Part shown: positions 26,237-35,288 of the stretch, one piece after another | Layout of the letters: every line of letters starts with the position of its first letter | How positions within the stretch are numbered: position 1 is the first letter of the stretch | Assembly: GCF_000821085.1 (NCBI RefSeq) | Contig: NZ_CCXR01000001.1 | Coordinates: 310,001 to 374,000 of the forward strand | From: Bacillus sp. B-jedd | GTDB lineage: Bacteria; Bacillota; Bacilli; Bacillales; Cytobacillaceae | Length of the DNA: 64,000 nt | Reading direction: 5' to 3' | Made by a program: the position numbers and the translations under genes | Notes under the pieces: model-generated | Database searches by the model: none | Seen by the model: the letters and a program-made list of their open reading frames with translations, nothing else | What the model was told of the DNA's origin: nothing

Positions 26237-27946
26237 TCAAAATAGGAAATATCTCTGTCCCATCGGAACTTCCGATACTGGGTCGCATGTAATCAATTCA
26301 CCGTTGACGCGGACTTCATATGTCTCGGGATCGACTGAAATCTCCGGGGTTTCGGAGTTCAGCTTCATGTCTTTTTTTGTCAGCTTCCTGATCCCTCGGA
26401 CTGGGAAAACCATTTTTTCGAGGCCTAGCTTTTCATGTACTTTATCGTCGAATGCGGCCTGAGAGACAAAGGTGATCGAACTTCTGTACAGCGCCTTTCC
26501 AAAATGGGCATACATCGGACGGTATATGACCGGCTGTGGGGTGGGGATGGACGCGTTCGCATCCCCCATCAGGCTTTCGACGACAAAGCCATTTTTTATC
26601 ACCATTTCTGGCTTCACACCGAAAAAGGCAGGATTCCAAATCACAAGGTCGGCTATCTTTCCGACTTCCACAGAGCCGACATATTCCGAAATCCCGTGCG
26701 TAATCGCCGGGTTGATTGTATATTTCGCTACGTAGCGTTTGGCGCGGTTGTTGTCGGAAAGCTTGCTGTCTCCTTCCAGCGTGCCGCGTTGCTTTTTCAT
26801 TTTGTCCGCCACCTGCCATATGCGGAGGATCACCTCGCCAATCCGGCCCATTGCCTGGGCGTCTGAACTGACCATGCTCAACACTCCCATATCCTGGAGG
26901 ATGTCTTCGGCGGCAATCGTTTCCTTCCGGATGCGTGAATCAGCAAAAGCCAGGTCTTCAGGAATCGAAGGATTTAAATGGTGGCAAACCATCATCATAT
27001 CCAGATGCTCATCAATCGTATTGACCGTGTAAGGCAGCGTTGGATTTGTCGAGGACGGAAGGATATTCATGAAGCTCGCTGACCTAAGCAGATCGGGAGC
27101 ATGGCCTCCGCCGGCGCCTTCCGTGTGATACATATGAAGGACTCTGCCTTTTATGGCTGCCATCGTGTTTTCCATGAATCCACACTCGTTCAGTGTATCG
27201 GCATGGAGGGCGACTTGGACATCGAATTGATCGGCCACCCTTAAAGCGTGGTCAATGGCTGAAGAGGTAGCGCCCCAGTCCTCATGTACTTTTAAACCAA
27301 TTGCCCCGGCGCGGATTTGCTCAGCAAGCGGCTTTTCCGATGCTGCCTGTCCTTTACCGGTGAATCCAATATTGATGGGCAATCCTTCTGCGGCCTCAAG
27401 CATCCGGTGAATATTCCACGGCCCGGGAGTCACTGTTGTCGCTCTCGATCCCGCCGCGGGGCCGGTGCCTCCGCCAATCAACGTTGTAAGGCCGGCAGCG
27501 AGGGCAGTTTCGACTTGAGCAGGATTAATAAAGTGAACGTGCGTATCAATCCCTCCAGCCGTCACAATCATTCCTTCTCCGCCAATGATTTCGGTAGCTG
27601 TCCCTATAACAATGTCCACATTATCCATGATAAGCGGATTCCCGGCTTTGCCGATCGCAAATATCTTCCCGTCACGAATAGCGATATCCGCTTTAACAAT
27701 CCCTGTATAATCAAGGATCACCGCGTTTGTAATAACTGTATCGGGTACATCCTCCCCGCGTGTAACAAGCGGATTTTGCCCCATCCCGTCCCGGATTACC
27801 TTCCCCCCGCCGAATATCACTTCCTCCCCATAGGTGGTGTGGTCCTTTTCTACCTGAATAAACAAATCAGTATCGGCAAGGCGGATGGAATCTCCTGTTG
27901 TTGGACCATACATTTGCGCATATTGTTTTCTTGATAAATTGGTCAA
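26237..27946 (-). CDS. ureC: Urease alpha subunit UreC
   Basis: 569-aa catalytic subunit hydrolysing urea to ammonia and carbamate at a dinickel centre. Visible active-site parts are THVHF (two nickel His), GLKVHEDWG with the carbamylated Lys, the substrate-side HADTLNE, the flap segment MVCHHLNPS with catalytic His, and [12 protein letters not shown] with the nickel Asp. Full length and intact. It starts at TTG after AAGGAAGG, directly behind ureB. Confidence 0.97.
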   Translation of the reverse strand: MTNLSRKQYAQMYGPTTGDSIRLADTDLFIQVEKDHTTYGEEVIFGGGKVIRDGMGQNPLVTRGEDVPDTVITNAVILDYTGIVKADIAIRDGKIFAIGKAGNPLIMDNVDIVIGTATEIIGGEGMIVTAGGIDTHVHFINPAQVETALAAGLTTLIGGGTGPAAGSRATTVTPGPWNIHRMLEAAEGLPINIGFTGKGQAASEKPLAEQIRAGAIGLKVHEDWGATSSAIDHALRVADQFDVQVALHADTLNECGFMENTMAAIKGRVLHMYHTEGAGGGHAPDLLRSASFMNILPSSTNPTLPYTVNTIDEHLDMMMVCHHLNPSIPEDLAFADSRIRKETIAAEDILQDMGVLSMVSSDAQAMGRIGEVILRIWQVADKMKKQRGTLEGDSKLSDNNRAKRYVAKYTINPAITHGISEYVGSVEVGKIADLVIWNPAFFGVKPEMVIKNGFVVESLMGDANASIPTPQPVIYRPMYAHFGKALYRSSITFVSQAAFDDKVHEKLGLEKMVFPVRGIRKLTKKDMKLNSETPEISVDPETYEVRVNGELITCDPVSEVPMGQRYFLF

Positions 27947-28267
27947 TTATTGACACCTTCCTTTTACAGACCCATCCACTTTGTTATGAAAGCCATATAC
28001 CATTTGCTTGCCGCCGTAACATACAAGTTCGATTTCTTTTTCGTCACCTGGTTCAAAACGGACAGCCGCGCCGGCAGGGATGTTAAGCCGCTTCCCGACT
28101 GTTTCCTCACGGGCGAATTGCAGTGCTTCATTTACTTCGTAAAAATGATAGTGGGAGCCCACCTGGATCGGCCTGTCTCCGATATTTATTACTTTAATCC
28201 TTGAGGTTTGCCTTCCTTCGTTGATAATGATGTCTTCTTCTTTTAGAAACAATTGTCCTGGCTGCAA
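27947..28267 (-). CDS. ureB: Urease beta subunit UreB
   Basis: 106-aa structural subunit. It has the family core [19 protein letters not shown] and [16 protein letters not shown], ending in GFHNKVDG. The start is TTG with AGGAG 8 nt upstream. It abuts ureC with no gap and follows ureA by 20 bp. Confidence 0.96.
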   Translation of the reverse strand: MQPGQLFLKEEDIIINEGRQTSRIKVINIGDRPIQVGSHYHFYEVNEALQFAREETVGKRLNIPAGAAVRFEPGDEKEIELVCYGGKQMVYGFHNKVDGSVKGRCQ

Positions 28268-28287
28268 GTCTATCGCTCCTGTCGTAA

Positions 28288-28590
28288 TTATCTTATCGGG
28301 CTGTGAATCGTAACGAGTTTCGTCCCGTCGGGAAAAGTGGCTTCTACTTGAATGTCATCAAGAATATCAGCAATCCCATCCATCACATCATCCCGCGATA
28401 AAATTGTTCCGCCATATTCCATCATTTGCGAAACGGTTTTCCCGTCCCGTGCTCCCTCGAGCACTTCGTGAGTAATCAAAGCGACCGCTTCCGGATAATT
28501 CAATTTCAGGCCTCTTTCTTTTCTCCGTCTGGCAAGATCAGCTGCGACAACAATCATTAACTTATCAATTTCCCTTGGTGTTAACAGCAT
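28288..28590 (-). CDS. ureA: Urease gamma subunit UreA
   Basis: 100-aa first gene of the urease operon. It has the family sequence [20 protein letters not shown] at the N-terminus and [20 protein letters not shown] near residue 35, with [19 protein letters not shown] at the end. AAGGAGG precedes the ATG. No ureI-type gene comes before it; the divergent neighbour is a urea transporter. Confidence 0.97.
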   Translation of the reverse strand: MLLTPREIDKLMIVVAADLARRRKERGLKLNYPEAVALITHEVLEGARDGKTVSQMMEYGGTILSRDDVMDGIADILDDIQVEATFPDGTKLVTIHSPIR

Positions 28591-28674
28591 TGCAAAACCT
28601 CCTTAAATTACAGGTGAAATTTTCAACTATATAGGTTGAACATAATAAACGCGATATTTAAATTGAAATAGCTG

Positions 28675-28861
28675 GTTGATTGGAGCTCAGGCATGTAGAC
28701 TCCTCGAAAATGCTATCGCATTTCCTTCGTGCAAAGCCCATTCGGAGAAGCCAATTGTCCTGCGGGACAGAGCAGCAAGGGGAGACCCCACAGGAGCAAA
28801 AGCGACGAGGAGGCTCCACTGATGCCCCGCGGAAAGCGAAATGCCCGGAGCGGAAATCAAC
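28675..28861. repeat. Bacillus-type structured intergenic repeat (about 187 bp)
   Basis: Begins GTTGATTGGAGC and ends GGAGCGGAAATCAAC, so its tips form an inverted repeat. The interior has the pattern GACTCCTCG, GCGGGACAG, GGGGAGACCCCACAGGAGC, GAGGAGGCTCC and CCGCGGAAAGCGA familiar from dispersed elements in many Bacillus genomes. It lies between divergent ureA and the urea transporter. No protein is encoded. Confidence 0.75.
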
Positions 28862-29090
28862 CACCCCGTTCCCGTTTGAATACCAATCTTTAATTCCAAC
28901 CTATATATTTACATTGGCATAATTTCTATTATTTGCATTTATTGGATGATTTACACTGTTGAAATGAAATTGTTTTCTTACCCCAACGGCCAGCCTGTGC
29001 TTCACCCACTAAAAGATGATCTAGCATTTGAATGGAATGTGGCTGTATGATTCTTGAAGCTATGTTTACACTAAATGGGGGAGAATTCTG

Positions 29091-30056
29091 ATGGGAAATG
29101 GGGGCGTTCAGGTGCAACAGAAAGAAATTACATGGAGAGATAAACCTGCAGTCTCTTTTTTGACAGAATCGATGAGAGGAATCTCACAAGTCGTATTAAT
29201 TGAAAATGCTATTTCTGGTGCAATCATTCTGCTTGCGATAACGATTGCCTCGTTTAAACTTGGAATCATTGCCTACGCTTCGTCTTTGATTGGAACGCTA
29301 GTTGCCAAAGCAGGAAACGCCAATAAAACTGACATTAAAAAGGGCCTATTTGGCTACAACTCTGTTTTGACAGGAATGGGCCTGTCCTTATTTTTAGGCG
29401 GACCCCATGATTGGGTCATTTCTCTTTTCGGAGCGGCAGCCGCGGCATTTGTGACCGCGGTCATGATGTATTGGATGAAAAACATGCAGATTCCTATCCT
29501 GACTGCGCCATTTATTTTACTGACTTGGTTCTCGCTGCTCGTTTCCTACCGATTGAAGGCATTCCAGTTGTCACCGGAACTTGTGCCGCAGTCACTGTCA
29601 CATTGGGAACTGAATATTGAAGGGGAAATAAATTGGTTTGAAGGGGCTGTAAGCGGGATAGGCCAGATTTTTTTCCTTGACCATACTGGGGCAGGGATTT
29701 TGCTTTTTGCCGGAATACTTGCCGCGGGATGGAGATATGCCTTTTTCGCCGTTTTGGGCAACATCATTGCCTTACTAAGTGCCTATTGGTTAGGCGGGGA
29801 ACATTCCCTCATTTTCAAAGGGCTGTATGGGTATAATGCAATTTTGGCATCAATCGCAGCGGCATATGTTTTTAATGACAAAAAAGAGGGAGTTCCTCAT
29901 CTTTTATCAGGCATTATCGCTGCCTTTATTACAGTGCCGGTAACAGCAAGCTTGGATACATGGCTCCTGCCCTACGGATTGCCGGCGTTGACGATGCCAT
30001 TTGTCCTGACCACTTGGATGATTCTCGGGGCGAGAAAAGTGTTTCCGGGTTTATAA
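29091..30056 (+). CDS. Urea transporter (UT family)
   Basis: 321-aa membrane channel-like urea transporter with two homologous halves: KKGLFGYNSVLTGMGLSLF in the first, FKGLYGYNAILASIAAAYVF in the second, each followed by TAPFILLTW or TMPFVLTTW. This duplication is the family signature. It is divergent from the urease operon and would import its substrate. The ATG follows GGGGGAG. Confidence 0.93.
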   Translation: MGNGGVQVQQKEITWRDKPAVSFLTESMRGISQVVLIENAISGAIILLAITIASFKLGIIAYASSLIGTLVAKAGNANKTDIKKGLFGYNSVLTGMGLSLFLGGPHDWVISLFGAAAAAFVTAVMMYWMKNMQIPILTAPFILLTWFSLLVSYRLKAFQLSPELVPQSLSHWELNIEGEINWFEGAVSGIGQIFFLDHTGAGILLFAGILAAGWRYAFFAVLGNIIALLSAYWLGGEHSLIFKGLYGYNAILASIAAAYVFNDKKEGVPHLLSGIIAAFITVPVTASLDTWLLPYGLPALTMPFVLTTWMILGARKVFPGL

Positions 30057-30067
30057 GAATCCATAGG

Positions 30068-30092
30068 AAAAGGCACCCCCTGGATGCCTTTT
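30068..30092. terminator. Terminator between the urea transporter and the YheE-like gene
   Basis: AAAAGGCA/TGCCTTTT stem, symmetric, so probably serving both convergent genes. Confidence 0.8.
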
Positions 30093-30096
30093 GCCA

Positions 30097-30318
30097 TTAG
30101 CCACTTCTTTTCCCATCATCAAACAGTTCATGAACCCTTGCTTCAATTTTATGAACAAAATCTTTTTCAAAATGGCGATGGGGATCGGGATTAAACCATT
30201 TAATTTCTCCTTTATGCATGATGCCCAGGAAATTTTTCCCTTCAACCGTCACTTTAAACTGATGGCGTTCATGATGCTGATCCTCAAACATCGGTTTCAC
30301 TTTGAAATCTTCAAGCAA
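30097..30318 (-). CDS. Small YheE/DUF5342-like protein
   Basis: 73-aa soluble protein: DFKVKPMFEDQHHERHQF, a beta-rich middle VEGKNFLGIMHKGEIKWFNP, then a helix. The pattern resembles B. subtilis YheE (KPLF, then a GxxHKxGxIxW-like stretch). The TTG start has GGGAGG 7 nt upstream and gives a protein of YheE length; an ATG 16 codons earlier lacks a comparable site. Function is unknown. Confidence 0.65.
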   Translation of the reverse strand: MLEDFKVKPMFEDQHHERHQFKVTVEGKNFLGIMHKGEIKWFNPDPHRHFEKDFVHKIEARVHELFDDGKRSG

Positions 30319-30401
30319 GAAAATCCCTCCCGGAATGTCATTCTCATGAAAAATTTCCCTTCTCATTATGCTCTATTCCTTTTCTGTTCATCCCCATTTG
30401 C

Positions 30402-30434
30402 AAAAAAAGCCTTTCCCCTTGCAAGGGGAAAGGC
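30402..30434 (-). terminator. Terminator of the membrane-anchored hypothetical gene
   Basis: Ten-base perfect stem GCCTTTCCCC/GGGGAAAGGC with a six-base loop and seven T on the minus strand. Confidence 0.92.
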
Positions 30435-30439
30435 GTTCT

Positions 30440-30895
30440 CTACTTCACTTCTATTACAAACGCATATCCGGAAGATCCGCGTTCCCAGCTTCCGTAAATG
30501 CTGTAAATATAAATGCCCTTTTCATCGGGCGCGGTGAGGACGTTGCCGTTCAAAGTAGCCCTTTCGGCATTGATATCGCTGACCCAGCGGCTGACTCCGA
30601 CTGAATCTTTCAGAGGCACTTTTCTGAAAACGATTTTCACTTCTTCACCGGGGGAGACGACGATCGGTTTCAGGTTGTGGTGCTTAACAAGTTGCGGCGG
30701 TGAAATAGTGTCCTCGCACTTTGAATGGATAATTCCCTCCCAGCAAAAAGATGCTCTCGCTGCGGTCATGTGCTGATTGCCAGCCGACACGGCCAGTGAA
30801 GGCGGACCTACTGGGATTAATGTCAGGACAAAATAGATGCCAGTCACCAGTGACAGGAAAATAACAACTTCCTTTAACAGCTTTTCCACTTCCAT
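30440..30895 (-). CDS. Membrane-anchored extracytoplasmic hypothetical protein
   Basis: About 151 aa: one N-terminal hydrophobic helix (VVIFLSLVTGIYFVLTLIPV), then an extracytoplasmic region with two Cys (SFCWEGIIHSKCEDT) and a C-terminal beta-sandwich-like part (SPGEEVKIVFRKVP, GIYIYSIYGSWERGSSGYAF). I do not recognise a named family. GGGGGG abuts the ATG, so the true start may be the GTG two codons later (30889). Confidence 0.7.
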   Translation of the reverse strand: MEVEKLLKEVVIFLSLVTGIYFVLTLIPVGPPSLAVSAGNQHMTAARASFCWEGIIHSKCEDTISPPQLVKHHNLKPIVVSPGEEVKIVFRKVPLKDSVGVSRWVSDINAERATLNGNVLTAPDEKGIYIYSIYGSWERGSSGYAFVIEVK

Positions 30896-31008
30896 CCCCC
30901 CGGATGATTTGTCTTATCTATTAGACGGGTGACGGACGGGAAAGTTGCCAGAAATTTTCCTATTATTTATAAAAATTTCTTTCATTTTCGTCGCGGAGCC
31001 GTCTGACT

Positions 31009-31101
31009 TCATCCCTCCAAATAGCGCAGCCGGGTATTAATCCGAAAGAAAAGCGGCAAGAACGCGACGGTTATAATTACGATTGTCATAACAATATCCA
31101 A
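31009..31101 (-). CDS. Candidate 30-aa membrane peptide
   Basis: TTG start with AAGGGGGAG about 6 nt upstream encodes a 30-residue peptide: one hydrophobic helix (IVMTIVIITVAFLPLFF) with a basic tail RINTRLRYLEG. A plausible promoter lies upstream on the minus strand (TTGCGA, 18 bp, TATAGT). This looks like a real small membrane protein, but coding cannot be proven for so short a frame. It could be regulatory or toxin-like. Confidence 0.45.
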   Translation of the reverse strand: MDIVMTIVIITVAFLPLFFRINTRLRYLEG

Positions 31102-31161
31102 GTTTGCTCCCCCTTAAGTAATGCTCGAATAATTCAACTATAGCTCAATATTTTCCATTTT

Positions 31162-31193
31162 CGCAAAAGAAAACAGTCCCAAATCGGGACTGT
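31162..31193 (-). terminator. Terminator of the sigma/PadR/FtsW-like operon
   Basis: ACAGTCCC/GGGACTGT stem followed on the minus strand by TTTTCTTTT, directly after the FtsW-like stop. Confidence 0.88.
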
Positions 31194-31196
31194 TGA

Positions 31197-32480
31197 TTAA
31201 AATGGTTTCGGCGCTGACGGTTCACGGGCGGGCAAATCTTTCCGCCGGTAGACACTCAGGACAAGGCCGACTATGAACGCGTTGATCAAAGTGGGCATTA
31301 GCCCGTAACTAATAAACGGCAGTGAAACTGATGTGAGCGGAAGGAGCCCAATGGACATTCCAATATTATAGAAAAGCTGGGCCGAAAAGAGGGCAACGGC
31401 TCCGGTCACGAGCATTTTTCCGTACGAATCATGAACCTTTGACAAGACTGATGCCATCCTGAAGGCTAAAAGCAGTAAGGTTGTCAAAAGGATTGCCGCC
31501 ATCACCCAACCCGCATAGTGGGTGATAGAAACGAATGCCATTTCCGTATGGCCCGCTGGCAGGAACTCCCCTTGCCCGCCTTTGCCAAACCAGCCCGCTG
31601 CGGAAAGGGTTTTCCTCAGTTTGAGATAAAGATAACCAAAGGTTTCGGGATTTCCCTCCGGGTCGAGAAAACCAGCAAATCGCAGTTTTTGATAGTTGTT
31701 CATCTGAATATAAAATCCTGCCGCAAAGAGGACGATGATGCCGGCAAGAACACCTGTAGTTTTTGCAAAAGAAAATTCCCTGGAAAGCCTTCTGGCAAAC
31801 ATGACTAAAACCATAACGATATATAAGAAGATTGTCGGCAGCACACTGACCGGAATCAGGAAGAGGAGCGAGAAGAAAAAGAGCAGGCCAAGCTGCCAAA
31901 GCTTCAACCGGGCATTTTCAAAAAAAGATGCCCATGCAAGAAAAAGAATAGGCAAGGCCATCATACTTTCGAATTTAACAGGGCCAATGACCAGACGAGG
32001 CATTCCGGAAACATAAAAGTTTGTGCCATGGAAAGCTAATAGGAAGGCAAGTCCAATCCCATATAAGACAAATCCGTGGTGTATCAAACGCTGGTAATTA
32101 ATAAACATCAGCCCGACTGCCACCGCCGCGCCAAGCAGAAATATCAGAATTTTATTGAGAGCGAAATGCGGGGCGGACATATAGCCGGTCGAGATCATCG
32201 GAAGGAAGCCGAAGCATAAAGCCAGCCCCAGTAGGGAGAGCATCAGCCAATCAACCCGGGGCCGGTAAAGCTTATCAAACTGCAGGCCAAGCTGGATCGG
32301 ACTTCCCATCTGTTCAACTGCTTTTTTCTCTGCCTCTTCATCCGACAGGCCGGCGCGTTCAAATTCCTCCGCCGAGCACTTTATATGATAGGCGAGTTCA
32401 TCTTTTACAAGGTGCCTTGCATCATTGGATTTTATGTGTTTAAGGACTTCCTGAATGAATGAGTTTTTTTCACGCCCCAC
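31197..32480 (-). CDS. FtsW/RodA/SpoVE-family protein with N-terminal permease-prefix domain
   Basis: 427-aa polytopic protein of the SEDS family. An N-terminal 75-residue soluble helical domain (KHIKSNDARHLVKDELAYHI, then GLSDEEAEKKAVEQMGSP) resembles the prefix domains found next to PadR regulators. About ten helices follow, with SEDS-like landmarks (GPVKFESMMALPILFLAW; C-terminal GMSIGLLPLTSVSLPFISYG). SEDS proteins polymerise glycan strands in growth, division or sporulation. The GTG start has GGAGGG 8 nt upstream and overlaps the padR end by 11 bp. Confidence 0.85.
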   Translation of the reverse strand: MGREKNSFIQEVLKHIKSNDARHLVKDELAYHIKCSAEEFERAGLSDEEAEKKAVEQMGSPIQLGLQFDKLYRPRVDWLMLSLLGLALCFGFLPMISTGYMSAPHFALNKILIFLLGAAVAVGLMFINYQRLIHHGFVLYGIGLAFLLAFHGTNFYVSGMPRLVIGPVKFESMMALPILFLAWASFFENARLKLWQLGLLFFFSLLFLIPVSVLPTIFLYIVMVLVMFARRLSREFSFAKTTGVLAGIIVLFAAGFYIQMNNYQKLRFAGFLDPEGNPETFGYLYLKLRKTLSAAGWFGKGGQGEFLPAGHTEMAFVSITHYAGWVMAAILLTTLLLLAFRMASVLSKVHDSYGKMLVTGAVALFSAQLFYNIGMSIGLLPLTSVSLPFISYGLMPTLINAFIVGLVLSVYRRKDLPAREPSAPKPF

Positions 32481-32889
32481 TTGGATTCCCTCCCAGCAGT
32501 CCGTGTAAGCCGAGCCGCTTTGAGGCAGGCTTCTTCTCATGCTGTTCCAAAGCTTTCCGTCCTTTATCGGCCAGCCTGTAGTATTTCACCCCATCTTCCC
32601 AGTTCGGGCAGATCAGACCGCTTTTTTCCATCTGGTGAAGGAGTGCGTAAATGGATCCTTCATTTTCATTAAAACGTTTGATTCCCCGCGTCTGCAAAAG
32701 CTTAATAAGTTCAAAGCCCGTCCGATCCTGGATTAGCAGCTGCAGAATGGCGAAGGTGATTTCTTCGTCACTTTCAAACGCACGTAAGGTCTTTCTCTTT
32801 ATTTCTTGTTGAAGATCATCTGTGAAAACGAGATCCGCGAACGTATTCTTTTGCATGGATGAACGCAGCTTCTTCAATCGGTCTTCCAT
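32470..32889 (-). CDS. PadR family transcriptional regulator
   Basis: 139-aa regulator with a winged HTH: ITFAILQLLIQDRTGFELIK, then NEGSIYALLHQMEKSGLI and YYRLADKGRKALE. An extra N-terminal stretch of about 45 residues precedes the PadR core. Placed between an ECF sigma gene and an FtsW-like gene, it probably controls this operon. It starts 4 bp after the sigma stop. Confidence 0.88.
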   Translation of the reverse strand: MEDRLKKLRSSMQKNTFADLVFTDDLQQEIKRKTLRAFESDEEITFAILQLLIQDRTGFELIKLLQTRGIKRFNENEGSIYALLHQMEKSGLICPNWEDGVKYYRLADKGRKALEQHEKKPASKRLGLHGLLGGNPSGA

Positions 32890-32893
32890 TGAT

Positions 32894-33427
32894 TCATCCC
32901 TCCAGTTGTTCTTTTAATAATTCCTTTGCCCGCTTCAGCCGGGTTTTGACTGTGTTTTGGTTCATGCCGACCAAGTCGGCAATCTCCTTTACCATCAAAT
33001 CCTCAAAGTAAAAAAGATAAATGACTTCCCTGTAAATGACGGGCAGCCGCATCACCGCCGCAGCCAGCTGGGCATCTTCGTCCTTTTTAATGACTTCCTG
33101 CTCAACCGCATCATTGGCAAGGTGCGCTGTAAAGGGTTCATCTTCCGAAACGATGACATTGTTGTTATACCAGCTTTTCAAGTAATCCTTGCTTGTATTA
33201 ATGGCGATTCTCCAAAGCCAGGTCCTTATTGTGGCCCGGCCGTTATATGTATGCAGGGATTTGAAGCATTTAATGAAAATTTCCTGGGTCAAATCTTCCG
33301 CAACCGCTTTATTCTTCACATAGGAATAAACAAGCTGCAGAATTTCCTGCCCATACGCAGTCATTAAATGGTCGATCGTTTCTTCCTTGTCCTGCAAAAT
33401 TAGCCCCTCAATTGCATATCCCTTCAA
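32894..33427 (-). CDS. ECF-type RNA polymerase sigma factor
   Basis: 177-aa group 4 sigma factor. Region 2 reads YSYVKNKAVAEDLTQEIFIKCF and TIRTWLWRIAINTSKDYLKSW; region 4 reads LPVIYREVIYLFYFEDLMVK and GMNQNTVKTRLKRAKELLKE. The TTG chosen has GGGAGG 8 nt upstream; a TTG ten codons later with GAGGGG is also possible. It heads the operon with PadR and the FtsW-like protein; no classical anti-sigma gene is seen, so the PadR or the prefix domain may take that part. Confidence 0.88.
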   Translation of the reverse strand: MKGYAIEGLILQDKEETIDHLMTAYGQEILQLVYSYVKNKAVAEDLTQEIFIKCFKSLHTYNGRATIRTWLWRIAINTSKDYLKSWYNNNVIVSEDEPFTAHLANDAVEQEVIKKDEDAQLAAAVMRLPVIYREVIYLFYFEDLMVKEIADLVGMNQNTVKTRLKRAKELLKEQLEG

Positions 33428-33543
33428 CCCTTTTCCCTCCCGTTCACCTAATAGACGACAATACTTATGGAAAGGTTTGACCAAAAAAGATCAGAACTGT
33501 AATTTTTGATAATTAAGTTTAAGAAACCTGGAAGAATGAAGAC

Positions 33544-33848
33544 TTAGAGCCCGAACAGCCGTGGTGAGCGGGACCTTCGGGTTCTAAAGGTCGATTTAGA
33601 ACGCGAACGGCGGTAGTCAGCGTTTGCTTTGCGTCGTAAAGGCCAACTTAGAACGCGAACGGCGGTGATCAGCAGTTCCTTCGCGTCGTAAAGGCCGATT
33701 TAGAACGCGAACTGGGTTGTTCAGTCATTCCTTTGCGTCGCAAAGGCCAACTTAGAACGCGAACGGGGTTGTTCAGTCGTTCCTTCGCGTCGTAAAGGCC
33801 GACTTAGAACGCGAGCTGGGTTGTTCAGTCGTTCCTCCGGGTTCTAAA
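33544..33848. repeat. Tandem array of six hairpin units, 52-bp period (family B)
   Basis: Units start at 33544, 33596, 33648, 33700, 33752 and 33804, exactly 52 bp apart. Each begins TTAGAACGCGAAC (TTAGAGCCCGAAC in the first) and contains a partly complementary right arm (TTCGCGTCGTAA, or TTCGGGTTCTAA in first and last). The centre (about 19 bp) varies. The outer units match array 37307-37872 in inverse orientation. It lies upstream of the ECF sigma gene. Confidence 0.92.
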
Positions 33849-34096
33849 GCCCCGTGGTTAGCAGGTCTTTGAAGTAGAAATTAGAAGTCCCCCTTCCAAA
33901 AGGAAGAGGGACACACAGAAGGAGCAAAAATGAACTAAAATTCAGCCATCAGCCGCCATCGCCATAGTTGGTCATCGGTCAAGAGTGACAGTGTAATGGG
34001 GAATCGGTCATCGGTTTGCCTTTTTGCCATTACAAAATACCAATTGTATCAGGGGGCTCCTTCCGTGCCCTGAAGGGGAGTCTCACCCCTTCAGGG
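33849..34096. other. Intergenic remainder between array B and the DIP1984 gene
   Basis: Contains a hairpin (GTCCCCCTTCC/GGAAGAGGGAC, 33887-33911) and an 11-bp stem at 34068-34078/34086-34096 just after the DIP1984 stop, which could end that gene although the T run is weak. No gene is supported. Confidence 0.5.
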
Positions 34097-34612
34097 TTAG
34101 AAATAGTTGTCCGCGTCGAAATCTAGTTCTATAGAATAATTTTTCGCATTGATTAGGTTGGACAGCTTGTTGGCCTGCCGCTCTGCCTCCAGCCCTTTGA
34201 CACGAAATTCCTCTGGCTCGAATAGCGCCACCTTCACGATGGAAATATTCTCGCCATATGAATAAGGAAACTCTTCCTTTTGCGCCGCACCGTACTCTTT
34301 ATATTTCCGCGCCTTTGCCCGAAGCTGGGTCGCAAGCTCGATTGCTTCAACAATCGGATACTCTTCGCCATTGAAGTTCACGTTGTTTTCGATATTGGCC
34401 GCATAGACCAATCTATCCAGAAGCCGCATGTCTTTACGGACAGTATCGAGGTCAATCTCAACATCCTTCAGCGTGCGGGGGAGCACTGGCTTCTTCCCGC
34501 CTTTCTCCATTTCTACAAATGCCACCCGGTCCATTTCCTCTTCGAGCTCATGAACCCGTTTATTTAAAATACTTTTCAGTTTGACTGCTTCTGCTAGTGT
34601 TATTTTTGCCAA
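34097..34612 (-). CDS. DIP1984 (septicolysin-like) family protein
   Basis: 171-aa soluble, mainly helical protein: ITLAEAVKLKSILNKRVHEL at the start, VRKDMRLLDRLVYAANIEN in the middle and a C-terminal LEAERQANKLSNLINAKNYSIELDF. This layout matches the DIP1984 family; the septicolysin link to pore formation is old and uncertain. The TTG start has AAGGGAG 9 nt upstream. Monocistronic. Confidence 0.75.
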   Translation of the reverse strand: MAKITLAEAVKLKSILNKRVHELEEEMDRVAFVEMEKGGKKPVLPRTLKDVEIDLDTVRKDMRLLDRLVYAANIENNVNFNGEEYPIVEAIELATQLRAKARKYKEYGAAQKEEFPYSYGENISIVKVALFEPEEFRVKGLEAERQANKLSNLINAKNYSIELDFDADNYF

Positions 34613-34742
34613 GATTCCCAACTCCCTTATCAATCAGGATTCTACAAGATTACCATTATATGAGAATATATTCAAAGGATAAAAGGAGTTTAAGCGTAAA
34701 ACGGGAATTAATTATAGAGAATGTATTATAGGGGGATTAATT

Positions 34743-35207
34743 TTGCAAATCAGGCTTGCTGAAACGAAGGATATTGATCAGTTAATCAAGATGAGATGGG
34801 ATTTTACACTGGAAGATTACCCATCCGCGCAGGAAAAAAGTGATTATGAGTCTTTTGCAAAGGAATGTGGGGCATTTCTCGAGAGTGCCTTGAATGGCGG
34901 CCAATGGTTTATCTGGGTTGCGGAAGAAGAGAAGAAGCTTATTTCACATATTTATATAGAACTCATCCAGAAGGTGCCGCGGCCTGGAAGGGTGACACGG
35001 CCTTTTGCATATATGACAAATGTGTATACAGTCAAGGAATATCGCGGCAAAGGAGTTGGCAGCAAATTGATTTCCGCGGTGAATGACTGGATGAAGGAGA
35101 ATCAATACGAATTCATCATTGTCTGGCCGAGTGAGGACGGGGTCCGTTTTTATGAGCGAAATGGATACACCCGCTGCACCGAGCCGATGGAGTACTTTGG
35201 GCCCTGA
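34743..35207 (+). CDS. GNAT family N-acetyltransferase
   Basis: 154-aa acetyltransferase. The acetyl-CoA loop is YRGKGVGSKLISAVNDW near residue 100, with NVYTVKEY before it and the C-terminal YERNGYTRC strand typical of GNAT folds. It starts at TTG with AGGGGG 7 nt upstream. The substrate is unknown; the neighbour 80 bp downstream is an ECF sigma factor. Confidence 0.9.
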   Translation: MQIRLAETKDIDQLIKMRWDFTLEDYPSAQEKSDYESFAKECGAFLESALNGGQWFIWVAEEEKKLISHIYIELIQKVPRPGRVTRPFAYMTNVYTVKEYRGKGVGSKLISAVNDWMKENQYEFIIVWPSEDGVRFYERNGYTRCTEPMEYFGP

Positions 35208-35288
35208 ACGGCTCTTTTTCTTTTGCAAAAAAACTTTCAAAACTTTTTTGCCGGCCGGATGTCTAATGTACAGAAAGGGGGCGGACAG

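Noticed and set aside
28591..28670. TnrA/GlnR box upstream of ureA (AT-rich GGTGAAATTTTCAAC)
   Set aside because: It does not match TGTNA-N7-TNACA at both ends, so I do not list it as a site.
33912..33940. Tiny frame ATGAACTAA after GAAGGAG
   Set aside because: Two codons only; likely chance, although a regulatory minimal ORF cannot be excluded.
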